In this document: positions 12,187 to 18,624 of the stretch, piece after piece
Layout: each line of letters starts with the position of its first letter
How positions within the stretch are numbered: the stretch's first letter is position 1
Assembly: GCA_035623275.1 (NCBI GenBank)
Contig: DASPTT010000023.1
Location: 1-24,060, forward strand
Direction: 5' to 3'
DNA length: 24,060 nt
Origin: DASPTT01 sp035623275
GTDB lineage: Bacteria; Actinomycetota; Acidimicrobiia; Acidimicrobiales; UBA8190
Notes under the pieces: model-generated
What the model was told of the DNA's origin: nothing
Database searches by the model: none
What the model saw: only the letters and a program-made list of their open reading frames with translations
Position numbers and translations under genes: made by a program

Positions 12187-13176
12187 ATGCGAACGACCCG
12201 CCTCGGCCCGCGTGTCCTTCGACCGCTGCGCGTCTGCCTTCTCCTCGTGACGGGCGGTTGCCTGCTCCTCGCCGCCTGCACCTCCGCGGCCTCGTCGGGC
12301 GTGCCCTCGGGCTCGGGAAGCGCCAGCACGGCCGGCCGGAGCGGCGGCACCGTGGTCCACGTGGTGGCGGCGGAGAACTTCTGGGGGAGCATCGCCGGTC
12401 AGATCGGGGGCGTGCACGCCAAGGTCACGAGCATCATCGTCAACCCGAACACGGACCCCCACAGCTACGAGCCCACCGCGTCGGACGCCAAGGTGCTGGC
12501 CGGCGCGCAATTCGTGATCGAGAACGGCATCGGGTACGACCCGTGGGTGCCGAAGCTGCTGGCCGCCGACCAGGGCAGCCCCGCGGTGTTGAACGTCGGG
12601 GAGGTCGTGGGCGTGGCCGAGGGGGGCAACCCGCATCGCTGGTACAACCCCGCCGACGTGCAGACCGTGATCGCCCGGATGGTGAGCGACTTCCAGGCCC
12701 TCGACCCCGGCGACGCGTCCTACTTCAGCGCCGAGGCCACGGCCTTCACCACGGTGGCGCTGGCGCAGTACGACCAACTGATCGCCACCATCAAGGCCAA
12801 GTACGCCGGGACCCCGGTGGGGGCGTCGGAGTCCATCTTCGCCATGTTGTCGCCCGCACTGGGTCTCGACCTCGTCACGCCGCCCGCCTTCTTGAAGGCC
12901 ATCAGCGAGGGGACCGAGGTGTCGGCCGCGGACAAGGCCACGATCGACGACCAGATCAAGAACCATCTGATCAAGATCTACGTCTACAACAGCCAGAACG
13001 TCACGCCCGACGTGCAGGTGCAGCTGGCCGAGGTGAAGGCCGAGCACATTCCCTACACCACGATCACCGAGACGCTGGCCCCCGCCGGGGCCACCTACCA
13101 GGCCTGGCAGACCCGCCAGCTCTTGGGGATCGAGGCGGCGCTGGCCCAAGCCGCCGGCTCGGCGCCGGCCGGATGA
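12187..13176 (+). CDS. Metal ABC transporter substrate-binding lipoprotein (ZnuA/SitA family)
   Basis: A 329-residue cluster A-I solute-binding protein that captures Zn or Mn outside the membrane. The signal peptide is lipoprotein-type: a basic start, CLLLVTGGCLLLAAC with the lipobox cysteine at 31, then a Ser/Gly linker. Candidate metal ligands are His92 (NPNTDPHSYEP), His150 (GGNPHRWYNP), Glu215 (GASESIFAML) and possibly Glu295 (TTITETLAP). Glu at the third position is the arrangement of Mn-type PsaA/SitA proteins; ZnuA usually has His there. The zinc-type His-rich loop is absent. An upstream in-frame GTG at 12142 was rejected because it would place the promoter inside the gene; ATG 12187 follows the -10 at leaderless distance. 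The stop overlaps the ATPase start (ATGA). Confidence 0.93.
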   Translation: MRTTRLGPRVLRPLRVCLLLVTGGCLLLAACTSAASSGVPSGSGSASTAGRSGGTVVHVVAAENFWGSIAGQIGGVHAKVTSIIVNPNTDPHSYEPTASDAKVLAGAQFVIENGIGYDPWVPKLLAADQGSPAVLNVGEVVGVAEGGNPHRWYNPADVQTVIARMVSDFQALDPGDASYFSAEATAFTTVALAQYDQLIATIKAKYAGTPVGASESIFAMLSPALGLDLVTPPAFLKAISEGTEVSAADKATIDDQIKNHLIKIYVYNSQNVTPDVQVQLAEVKAEHIPYTTITETLAPAGATYQAWQTRQLLGIEAALAQAAGSAPAG

Positions 13177-14078
13177 CCGTCGGGCGGGTGCCCACGCCGG
13201 CAGCCGCCGGCGTGTATGCAGGGGCCTTGGTGCCCGACCCCGACTCCAGACCCCTGGCCGTCAGCTTCGACACCGCGGCGGTCCGACTGGGCGGGCGCCT
13301 CATCTGGTCGGGCGTGACCCTCGGGGTGGCGCCCGGCGAATTCGTGGCGGTCCTGGGTCCAAACGGGGTGGGGAAGTCGACGCTGGTCAAGGCGGCGCTC
13401 GGGCTGGTGCCGCTCTCCGCCGGCACCGTCGAGGTGCTGGGGCGCCCGCCGGGGCAGTCCGGGCGCGACATCGGCTACCTGCCGCAGCGGCGGAGCTTCG
13501 ATCCGGGACTGCGAGTGCGCGGCGTCGACGTGGTGCGCCTCGGGGCGGACGGGGACCGCTGGGGGGTGCCCGTGCCGGGCCTCGGCCGGATCGGCGGCAC
13601 CCGCCGCCGGGCAGAGGAGCGGGTCCGGGAGGTTATCGAGCTGGTCGGGGCCGACGCCTACGCGCAGCGGCCCATCGGCGAGGTCTCCGGCGGGGAGCAG
13701 CAGCGCCTCCTCATCGCGCAGGCCCTCGTGCGCCGGCCGAGGCTGCTCGTGCTCGACGAGCCGCTCGACAGCCTCGACCTGCCCAACCAGGCGGCAGTGG
13801 CCGCCCTGATCTCCAGCATCTGCCGGGACCAGGGCGTCACCGTCCTCCTGGTGGCCCACGACGTCAACCCGATCCTCCCGTACCTCGACCGCGTGGTCTA
13901 CATCGCCCGGGGCGGGGCGGTGTCGGGCACGCCCGATCAGGTCATCACCTCGCCCACGCTCAGCTCCCTCTACGGCGTCCCCGTCGAGGTGCTCCGAACC
14001 TCCGACGGCCGGCTGGTGGTGGTGGGCCAGCCCGAGGCGCCGGCGCGCCACACCGACCGCCACGCAGGGTCGCGGTGA
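13173..14078 (+). CDS. Metal ABC transporter ATP-binding protein
   Basis: A 301-residue ATPase of the ZnuC/SitB family that powers uptake through the two permeases encoded next. It has Walker A GPNGVGKST, Q-loop YLPQRRSFDP, signature VSGGEQQRLLIAQAL, Walker B RLLVLDEP with the D-loop SLDLP, and the H-loop histidine in LLVAHDVNP. The first 30 residues form an N-terminal extension without a recognised domain; the conserved domain begins near LAVSFDTAAVRLGG. The C-terminal 25 residues are hydrophilic. The ATG at 13173 overlaps the lipoprotein stop by 4 nt (ATGA), and the stop at 14078 overlaps the first permease start (GTGA), so stoichiometric coupled translation is expected. Confidence 0.94.
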   Translation: MTVGRVPTPAAAGVYAGALVPDPDSRPLAVSFDTAAVRLGGRLIWSGVTLGVAPGEFVAVLGPNGVGKSTLVKAALGLVPLSAGTVEVLGRPPGQSGRDIGYLPQRRSFDPGLRVRGVDVVRLGADGDRWGVPVPGLGRIGGTRRRAEERVREVIELVGADAYAQRPIGEVSGGEQQRLLIAQALVRRPRLLVLDEPLDSLDLPNQAAVAALISSICRDQGVTVLLVAHDVNPILPYLDRVVYIARGGAVSGTPDQVITSPTLSSLYGVPVEVLRTSDGRLVVVGQPEAPARHTDRHAGSR

Positions 14079-14986
14079 CCGTCCTCGGCGCGGGCACCGG
14101 CGGGCTCACCTGGGACCTGGGACAGGACGTGCGCGAGCTCCTGTCGCAGCACTTCATGGTCAACGCCTTTCGTGCCGGGACCATCGTGGCGGTCCTCGCC
14201 GGTGCGATCGGGTGGTTCATGGTCCTGCGCCGCCAGACCTTCGCGGGGCACACGCTGGCGGTGATCTCGTTCCCTGGGGCCGCGGGGGCGATCCTGGCGG
14301 GCGTGAGCGCGTCCTTCGGCTACTTCGGGGCGGCGATCGCCGGCGCGCTGGTCATCGCGGCGGTGCCCCGTTCGACGAGCGGGCAGGCCCGGAGCCAGGA
14401 ATCGGCCGTCATCGGCACGGTCCAGGCCTTCGCGTTGGCGTGCGGCGCGCTGTTCGTCAGTCTGTACGGCGGGTTCCTCAACAGCCTCGTCGGCCTCCTC
14501 TTCGGCACCTTCCTCGGCATCTCCGACACCCAGGTGACGACACTGCTGGTCGTGGCCACGGCGGCCCTCGTGGTCCTCGGGGCCATCGCCCGACCCCTGT
14601 TCTTCGCCACCGTCGACCCCGACGTGGCCCGAGCGCGGGGCGTGCCGGTGCGGCTCGTGTCGACGGTGTTCCTCGTCCTGCTGGGCGGCGCGGCGGCGGA
14701 GGTGAGCCAGGTGACAGGTGCGTTGCTGGTGTTCGCCCTTCTCGTCATGCCCGCGGCGGCGGCCCAGCGGTTGACGGCCCGTCCGGGGCTCGGCGTCGGC
14801 CTCACCGTGGTGTTCGGCATCGTCACGGTCTGGTCGGGGCTGGGCATGGCGTACTTCTCGGTGTACCCGGTCGGCTTCTTCGTGACGACCGTGGGCTTCG
14901 CCATCTACGTCCTGGCATGGGCGTGGGCGCTCGTCGCCGCCCGTCTCGCTCGCCGGCCGATGCTCGAGGCGGCGGTGGTGCGGTGA
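14075..14986 (+). CDS. Metal ABC transporter permease, first of two (ABC-3 family)
   Basis: A 303-residue membrane protein of the ZnuB/SitC/SitD (ABC-3) family with about eight to nine hydrophobic segments. Family landmarks are FMVLRRQTFAGHTLAVISFP near the second helix, SQESAVIGTVQAFALACGAL, LLFGTFLGISDTQ, RARGVPVRLVSTVFLVLLGG and ALLVFALLVMPAAAAQRLTA, the cytoplasmic coupling region. The start is GTG at 14075, overlapping the ATPase stop. The next gene is a paralogous permease in the same layout, so the channel is probably a heterodimer, as in SitABCD and MntABCD systems. Confidence 0.92.
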   Translation: MTVLGAGTGGLTWDLGQDVRELLSQHFMVNAFRAGTIVAVLAGAIGWFMVLRRQTFAGHTLAVISFPGAAGAILAGVSASFGYFGAAIAGALVIAAVPRSTSGQARSQESAVIGTVQAFALACGALFVSLYGGFLNSLVGLLFGTFLGISDTQVTTLLVVATAALVVLGAIARPLFFATVDPDVARARGVPVRLVSTVFLVLLGGAAAEVSQVTGALLVFALLVMPAAAAQRLTARPGLGVGLTVVFGIVTVWSGLGMAYFSVYPVGFFVTTVGFAIYVLAWAWALVAARLARRPMLEAAVVR

Positions 14987-15867
14987 CGGCCTCGGCAGCG
15001 TTGGTGGTCGACCCCGTCACCGGCCTGGCCCACATGTTCTCCCACCCCTTCATCCGCTCTGCGTTCCTGGGGGGCACGGGCATCGCCGTGGCCTCTGGTC
15101 TGGTGGGCTACTTCGTGGTGCTGCGCAGCCAGGTCTTCAGCGGCGACGCGCTGAGCCACGTGGCGGTGACCGGGGCCCTCGGGGCGCTGGCGGCCGGCAT
15201 CGACGTCGCCTTCGGCCTCTACGGGGCGTGCGTGGTGGTGGCCATCGGCCTGGCCCTCCTCGGCGCCAGGGGCAGGGCCGACGACACGGTGATCGGCAGC
15301 GTGTTCGCGTGGATCCTGGGACTGGGCGCGTTGTTCCTCACCATCTACACCACGTCCTCCAGCGGCGTCGACGCCACCTCGGGCATCAGCGTGCTCTTCG
15401 GGTCCATCTTCGGCCTCTCCTCGGGGCGCGCCGTCGCCGACGCGACGGTGGGTCTCGGCATCGCCGTCGGCGTCGTGGCCATCGCCCGGCCGCTGCTCTT
15501 CGCCAGCGTCGACGACGCCGTGGCCTCCGCACGGGGGGTGCCGGTGCGCGCCCTGGGCTTCGTCTTCCTCGTGCTCGTCGGGGTGACGGCAGCGGCCGCC
15601 ACCCAGGCAGTGGGCGCGCTGTTGCTCCTCGGCCTGCTGGCCACACCGGCGGGCGCGGCGCAGCGGCTGACGGCCCGGCCCTTCGTCGCCTTCGCGCTGT
15701 CGGCGGCGATCGCCGTGGGCTCGACATGGGTCGGCCTCGTCGTCTCGTACGCCGCGCCGACGGTGCCGCCGAGCTTCGGCATCCTGGCCGCCGCGGTGGG
15801 GTGCTACGTCGTGGCGTGGTCGGCGACGCTGGGCCGGGCGAGGGCGCACGGCGCCGTGCGCGGCTGA
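14983..15867 (+). CDS. Metal ABC transporter permease, second of two (ABC-3 family)
   Basis: A 294-residue ABC-3 permease. It shows YFVVLRSQVFSGDALSHVAV, the most typical family motif, then DDTVIGSVFAWILGLGALFL, SVLFGSIFGLS, SARGVPVRALGFVFLVLVGV and ALLLLGLLATPAGAAQRLTA. The parallel motifs in the preceding gene (for example ARGVPVR and AAQRLTARP in both) show the two are paralogues, probably from an old duplication. The GTG at 14983 overlaps the upstream stop (GTGA). The operon ends here, facing the convergent His-rich gene 34 bp away. Confidence 0.93.
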   Translation: MTASAALVVDPVTGLAHMFSHPFIRSAFLGGTGIAVASGLVGYFVVLRSQVFSGDALSHVAVTGALGALAAGIDVAFGLYGACVVVAIGLALLGARGRADDTVIGSVFAWILGLGALFLTIYTTSSSGVDATSGISVLFGSIFGLSSGRAVADATVGLGIAVGVVAIARPLLFASVDDAVASARGVPVRALGFVFLVLVGVTAAAATQAVGALLLLGLLATPAGAAQRLTARPFVAFALSAAIAVGSTWVGLVVSYAAPTVPPSFGILAAAVGCYVVAWSATLGRARAHGAVRG

Positions 15868-15901
15868 GGGCCGCGACGGGGGGCACCCGACCGGGCAGGG
15901 C

Positions 15902-16270
15902 TCAGTGCTCGTCCCAGTGGCCGTCGTGCGAGGCGTGGCGGTGACCGTCGTGGACGAAGTCGGTATGGTCGCCGTGGCTGACGGCCATGTGACCGCAGCC
16001 GGGCCCATGGGTGTGCTCGTGCTCGCCGTGGGTCACGTGGGCGTCGGACGCGCACTCGTCACAGTGGTCGCCATGCGGGCGGTGCACGTGGCCGTCGTGG
16101 AGGTAGTCCGTGTGGCCGTCGTGGTCGACGGCCACGTGACCGCAGTCCGGTCCGTGCTCGTGGTCGTGCCCGAACGTGTGCGTCTGCCCGTGCCCGTGCT
16201 CGCGGTCCTGGTCGTGGTCGTGGTCGTGGTCCTGGTCCGGGGCGGGCGCATCCGGCGTCACCCGCGCCAT
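15902..16270 (-). CDS. Histidine-rich repeat protein, probable metal binder
   Basis: A 122-residue soluble protein with 31 histidines and 4 cysteines, and no signal peptide. Residues 12-39 are an Asp/His/Glu stretch (DQDHDHDHDQDREHGHG). Two 34-residue repeats follow, at 40-73 (GPDCGHVAVDHDGHTDYLHD then GHVHRPHGDHCDEC) and 89-122 (GPGCGHMAVSHGDHTDFVHD then GHRHASHDGHWDEH), 49 residues apart. Such proteins are widespread in actinobacteria and, to my recollection, are sometimes labelled zinc transporter permease, although this one has no membrane segment. A cytoplasmic zinc or nickel store or buffer is likely. The ATG at 16270-16268 is 1 nt after the stop of the DUF2127-type gene (TAGCATG), so it is coupled to it. 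It converges with the metal ABC operon. Confidence 0.85.
   Translation of the reverse strand: MARVTPDAPAPDQDHDHDHDQDREHGHGQTHTFGHDHEHGPDCGHVAVDHDGHTDYLHDGHVHRPHGDHCDECASDAHVTHGEHEHTHGPGCGHMAVSHGDHTDFVHDGHRHASHDGHWDEH
15905..16153 (-). repeat. Two-copy 102-bp coding repeat in the His-rich gene
   Basis: Copy A is at 16153-16052 and copy B at 16006-15905 (minus strand), starting 147 bp apart. Each encodes 34 residues beginning GPxCGHxAVxHxxHTDxxHD and ending with an acidic/His patch. The copies have diverged but are clearly aligned at the protein level without gaps, and the short His/Glu lead-in before each copy is also similar. Confidence 0.75.
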
Positions 16271-16271
16271 G

Positions 16272-17099
16272 CTATGCGGGGAGTGGGCCGGGATCGGCGG
16301 CCCCGGCGGGCTGGGGTCGTCCGCCCGGCGCGGCTGCTTCGAACGCGTCCCAACTCGCGGCGGCGGCCTTCCGTGCCTCCTCGGCTGCGTGGCCGCCGCG
16401 CAGGCCGAAGAGCCGCTTGGCCCACAACAGGTAGGCGGCGACGGCGACGTTGACCACGAAGGTGACGACCTTGAGCACGCTGACCTTGTTGAACAGCTCG
16501 TAGACCTCGAAGGGGATGAGCACGGCGGTGGCCAGGAAGGTCAGGTACTCGGCCCAGCGCTTCGTGAACCACAGACCCACCATCTCGACCGCCTCCAACG
16601 CGGCATAGGCCGTGACCACGACGGCGGCCGCGTACAGGTGGCCCGTCGAGATGGTGAAGTAGTGCTGGAAGTGCCCGAGGAAGGAGTGCGGGCGCGTCGG
16701 GCCGCCGAAGGCGTCGACGATCTGGTCGTAGTCCCTTTGCAGGGCGGCGTGGTCCCCGGCGAAGAAGAAGATGACCAGGGCCAGGGAGGTCAGCAGCACG
16801 ACGTGCAGCGCCCGGTCGAGCGCGATGAGCCGCAGCACGTAGCGGTCACGGAGCAGCGGCCCCCGCAGCGGCAGCTCGATGGCCGAGCGGTCGGGGAGGC
16901 GGTCGGCGGTGGGCCGTGGTGGCGGCGTCTCGGGGATCCAGTCGTCGCAGCGCAGGCACCGGTACCAGCGCACCCCGTCGGCTTCCCGGACGACGGCCCG
17001 GTCCTCGGCGCGGACGTGCGCGGCGTCGGTCCCGACGAGCACGTGGCCCTTCCAGCCACAGGTCCACAGCTCGTAGCGATTGGCCGGCCGCGTCCGCAT
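16272..17099 (-). CDS. DUF2127-type membrane protein with N-terminal Cys cluster
   Basis: A 275-residue protein. The N-terminal 55 residues form a small soluble module with C14, H19, C48 and C51 (WTCGWKGHV ... YRCLRCDDW), which could bind a metal. The hydrophobic part shows about four membrane segments near residues 98-115 (HVVLLTSLALVIFFFAG), 152-176, 184-203 and 209-228, the layout of DUF2127 proteins, whose function is unknown. The last 40 residues are Ala/Pro-rich and hydrophilic. The ATG is at 17099-17097, with GGAGGT (minus, 17108-17103) close upstream. It is the middle gene of a minus-strand operon and its TAG stop is 1 nt from the ATG of the His-rich gene. That coupling suggests a shared role in metal handling, which is inference. 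Confidence 0.8.
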   Translation of the reverse strand: MRTRPANRYELWTCGWKGHVLVGTDAAHVRAEDRAVVREADGVRWYRCLRCDDWIPETPPPRPTADRLPDRSAIELPLRGPLLRDRYVLRLIALDRALHVVLLTSLALVIFFFAGDHAALQRDYDQIVDAFGGPTRPHSFLGHFQHYFTISTGHLYAAAVVVTAYAALEAVEMVGLWFTKRWAEYLTFLATAVLIPFEVYELFNKVSVLKVVTFVVNVAVAAYLLWAKRLFGLRGGHAAEEARKAAAASWDAFEAAAPGGRPQPAGAADPGPLPA

Positions 17100-17128
17100 C
17101 GCACCTCCGACGATCGGGTGACGGCAAG

Positions 17129-17494
17129 CTACCCGGTGGGCCTCCCCTCACCGGGTTGGAGCTCGAGCCGCTCGAGCAGCGCGCGCGTGGCGGGTCCGAG
17201 CCACGGCCCCAGGGCCCTGGTCTCCTCCGGGGAGAGGGTGTCGAGGAACGCCCACCCCACGAGCTCGTCCGCGTCGGGCGACGTGGCCGCCACCTCCTCG
17301 ATCGCCCCCAGGCACCGCTCGAGCAGGGGGAGGCGCCGGTCGAGCTCCCGGGCCAGCGCGGCGGTGAAGTCGGCCAGGTCGGTGAAGGCGAGGACCGCGC
17401 CGGGGTCTCCGTCCACCTCCTCGACCAGCGTCAGGTAGCGCTCGGCGAATTCGGGCACCAGACGGAGCACGATGATCACCTCGGGATCGAGCAT
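17129..17494 (-). CDS. Hypothetical acidic helical protein (possibly DUF7674-like)
   Basis: A 121-residue acidic, probably all-helical cytosolic protein that I do not firmly recognise. The pattern LVPEFAERYLTLVEEV near the start, FTDLADFTAALARELDRRLP, a middle ERCLGAIEEVAATSPDADEL and the ending LGPWLGPATRALLERLEL resembles small actinobacterial proteins grouped as DUF7674; this is a tentative match. It has no signal peptide or membrane segment. The ATG at 17494-17492 has no Shine-Dalgarno but sits 9 nt from a good -10, so the mRNA is probably leaderless. It is the first gene of the operon with the DUF2127-type and His-rich genes, with a 29-bp gap before the former, and is divergent from argC. 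Confidence 0.65.
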   Translation of the reverse strand: MLDPEVIIVLRLVPEFAERYLTLVEEVDGDPGAVLAFTDLADFTAALARELDRRLPLLERCLGAIEEVAATSPDADELVGWAFLDTLSPEETRALGPWLGPATRALLERLELQPGEGRPTG

Positions 17495-17503
17495 ACTTGA
17501 AAC

Positions 17504-17531
17504 ACTATGAAAAATAGGGAGAACCCGTCAA
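17504..17531 (-). promoter_or_regulatory. Promoter of the minus-strand operon headed by the 17494 gene
   Basis: On the minus strand, TTGACG (17531-17526) and CATAGT (17509-17504) are separated by 16 nt, a near-consensus -35/-10 pair in an AT-rich patch. The ATG of the hypothetical gene follows 9 nt later, so transcription would start at or within a few bases of the start codon (leaderless). Confidence 0.65.
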
Positions 17532-17580
17532 ATCACGTGCTGCGCAGGTGGGGGACCGGCTCCGCCCGCTCGCATGATTA

Positions 17581-17598
17581 TGCATAAATGTGTATGAT
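17581..17598 (+). promoter_or_regulatory. ARG box (ArgR operator) overlapping the argC -10
   Basis: TGCAT-AAAT-GTGTA at 17581-17594 fits the actinobacterial ARG-box half-site pattern TGCAT-4 nt-ATGCA, with two mismatches in the right arm. It lies in the only AT-rich stretch before argC. TATGAT at 17593-17598 is a good -10 and overlaps the right arm; a -35 is not obvious (TCGCAT at 17570 is weak). The argC ATG follows 6 nt after the -10, so the transcript is probably leaderless. ArgR with arginine bound would cover the -10 and repress the operon. Confidence 0.75.
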
Positions 17599-17604
17599 CA
17601 GGCC

Positions 17605-18624
17605 ATGCGAGTCGGGGTCGTCGGGGCGTCGGGGTATGCGGGCGCGGAGCTCTTGCGGCTATGCGCGGGGCACCCGGACCTCGACGTCGTGGTGGCCGGC
17701 GCCGACTCCCAGGCGGGGGAGGCGGTCGGGTCGCTCTATCCGTCTCTGGCCGGCGCCTATCCCTCCCTGGCCTTCGCCAAGGTCGGGCCCGACGAGCTGC
17801 ACGGTCTGGACGTCGTCTTCCTGGCCCTGCCCCACGGCGAGTCGGCCACCTTGGTGCCGGCGCTCCTCGGGCGCGTGGGCGCGGTCGTGGACCTGTCCGC
17901 CGACTTCCGGTTGCGTGACCCGGCCGCCTACCGGGACTGGTACGGCCTCGACCATCCCTGTCCCGAGCTCTTGGCCGACTTCGCCTACGGCCTGCCGGAG
18001 CTCTTCGGCGGTGCGCTTGCCGGGGCCACGCGCATCGCCGCCCCGGGCTGCTACCCGACGGCGGCCGCCCTGGCCCTGGCGCCCCTGGTGCGCGACGGCG
18101 TCGTGGAGCCCGAGGGCGTCGTCGTCGACGCAGCCAGCGGCGTGTCGGGCGCGGGCCGGAAGCTCGCGGCGCACACGCAGTTCAACGCCGTGGACGAGGA
18201 CTTCGTCGCCTACGGCCTGCTCACGCACCGCCACACCCCCGAGATCGAGCAGGCGACGGGTGCCCGGGTGCTGTTCACGCCGCACCTGGCCCCGATGAAC
18301 CGGGGGATCCTGGCCACCTGCTACGCCCGCCCTGCGGCCGGCACCACGACGAGCACCGACGACCTGCTCGGCGTGCTGCGTGACGCCTACGCGACCGCGC
18401 CGTTCGTGGTCGTGCGCGAGGACCCGCCGTCGACCAAGGCCACGCTGGGGTCGAACGCGGCCCACGTGACCGCGCGGTTCGACGAGCGCACGGGATGGGT
18501 GCTGGCGCTGTGCGCCATCGACAACCTGGGCAAGGGGGCGGCCGGGCAGGCCGTGCAGTGCGTCAACCTGGCGCTGGGCCTCCCAGAGGACCGCGGCCTG
18601 TCGGTCACGGGGGTGTACCCGTGA
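17605..18624 (+). CDS. argC: N-acetyl-gamma-glutamyl-phosphate reductase
   Basis: A 339-residue NADPH-dependent reductase for the third step of arginine synthesis, converting N-acetylglutamyl phosphate to the semialdehyde. It has a Rossmann start RVGVVGASGYAGAELLRL, the catalytic cysteine C149 in AAPGCYPTAAAL, FRLRDPAAYRDWYG, the active-site histidine region LLTHRHTPEI, and the family end CAIDNLGKGAAGQAVQCVNL. Length is normal. ATG 17605 is preferred over an in-frame GTG at 17590, because that GTG lies inside the ARG box and -10. This is the first gene of argCJBDFRG; its stop overlaps the argJ GTG. Confidence 0.97.
   Translation: MRVGVVGASGYAGAELLRLCAGHPDLDVVVAGADSQAGEAVGSLYPSLAGAYPSLAFAKVGPDELHGLDVVFLALPHGESATLVPALLGRVGAVVDLSADFRLRDPAAYRDWYGLDHPCPELLADFAYGLPELFGGALAGATRIAAPGCYPTAAALALAPLVRDGVVEPEGVVVDAASGVSGAGRKLAAHTQFNAVDEDFVAYGLLTHRHTPEIEQATGARVLFTPHLAPMNRGILATCYARPAAGTTTSTDDLLGVLRDAYATAPFVVVREDPPSTKATLGSNAAHVTARFDERTGWVLALCAIDNLGKGAAGQAVQCVNLALGLPEDRGLSVTGVYP

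Noticed and set aside
15905..16453. A plus-strand valine-rich open frame opposite the His-rich gene
   Set aside because: Val runs are the antisense reading of His/Asp codons (GTG/GTC opposite CAC/GAC). The minus-strand protein has real repeats and metal-ligand spacing.
17504..17531. A second Zur box in the promoter of the His-rich operon
   Set aside because: One strand reads TGAAAAAT, like a half-site, but there is no matching inverted arm, so it does not reach the quality of the box at 12155.
17590..17604. GTG 17590 as the start of argC
   Set aside because: It lies inside the ARG box and overlaps the -10; the conserved ArgC N-terminus begins at ATG 17605.
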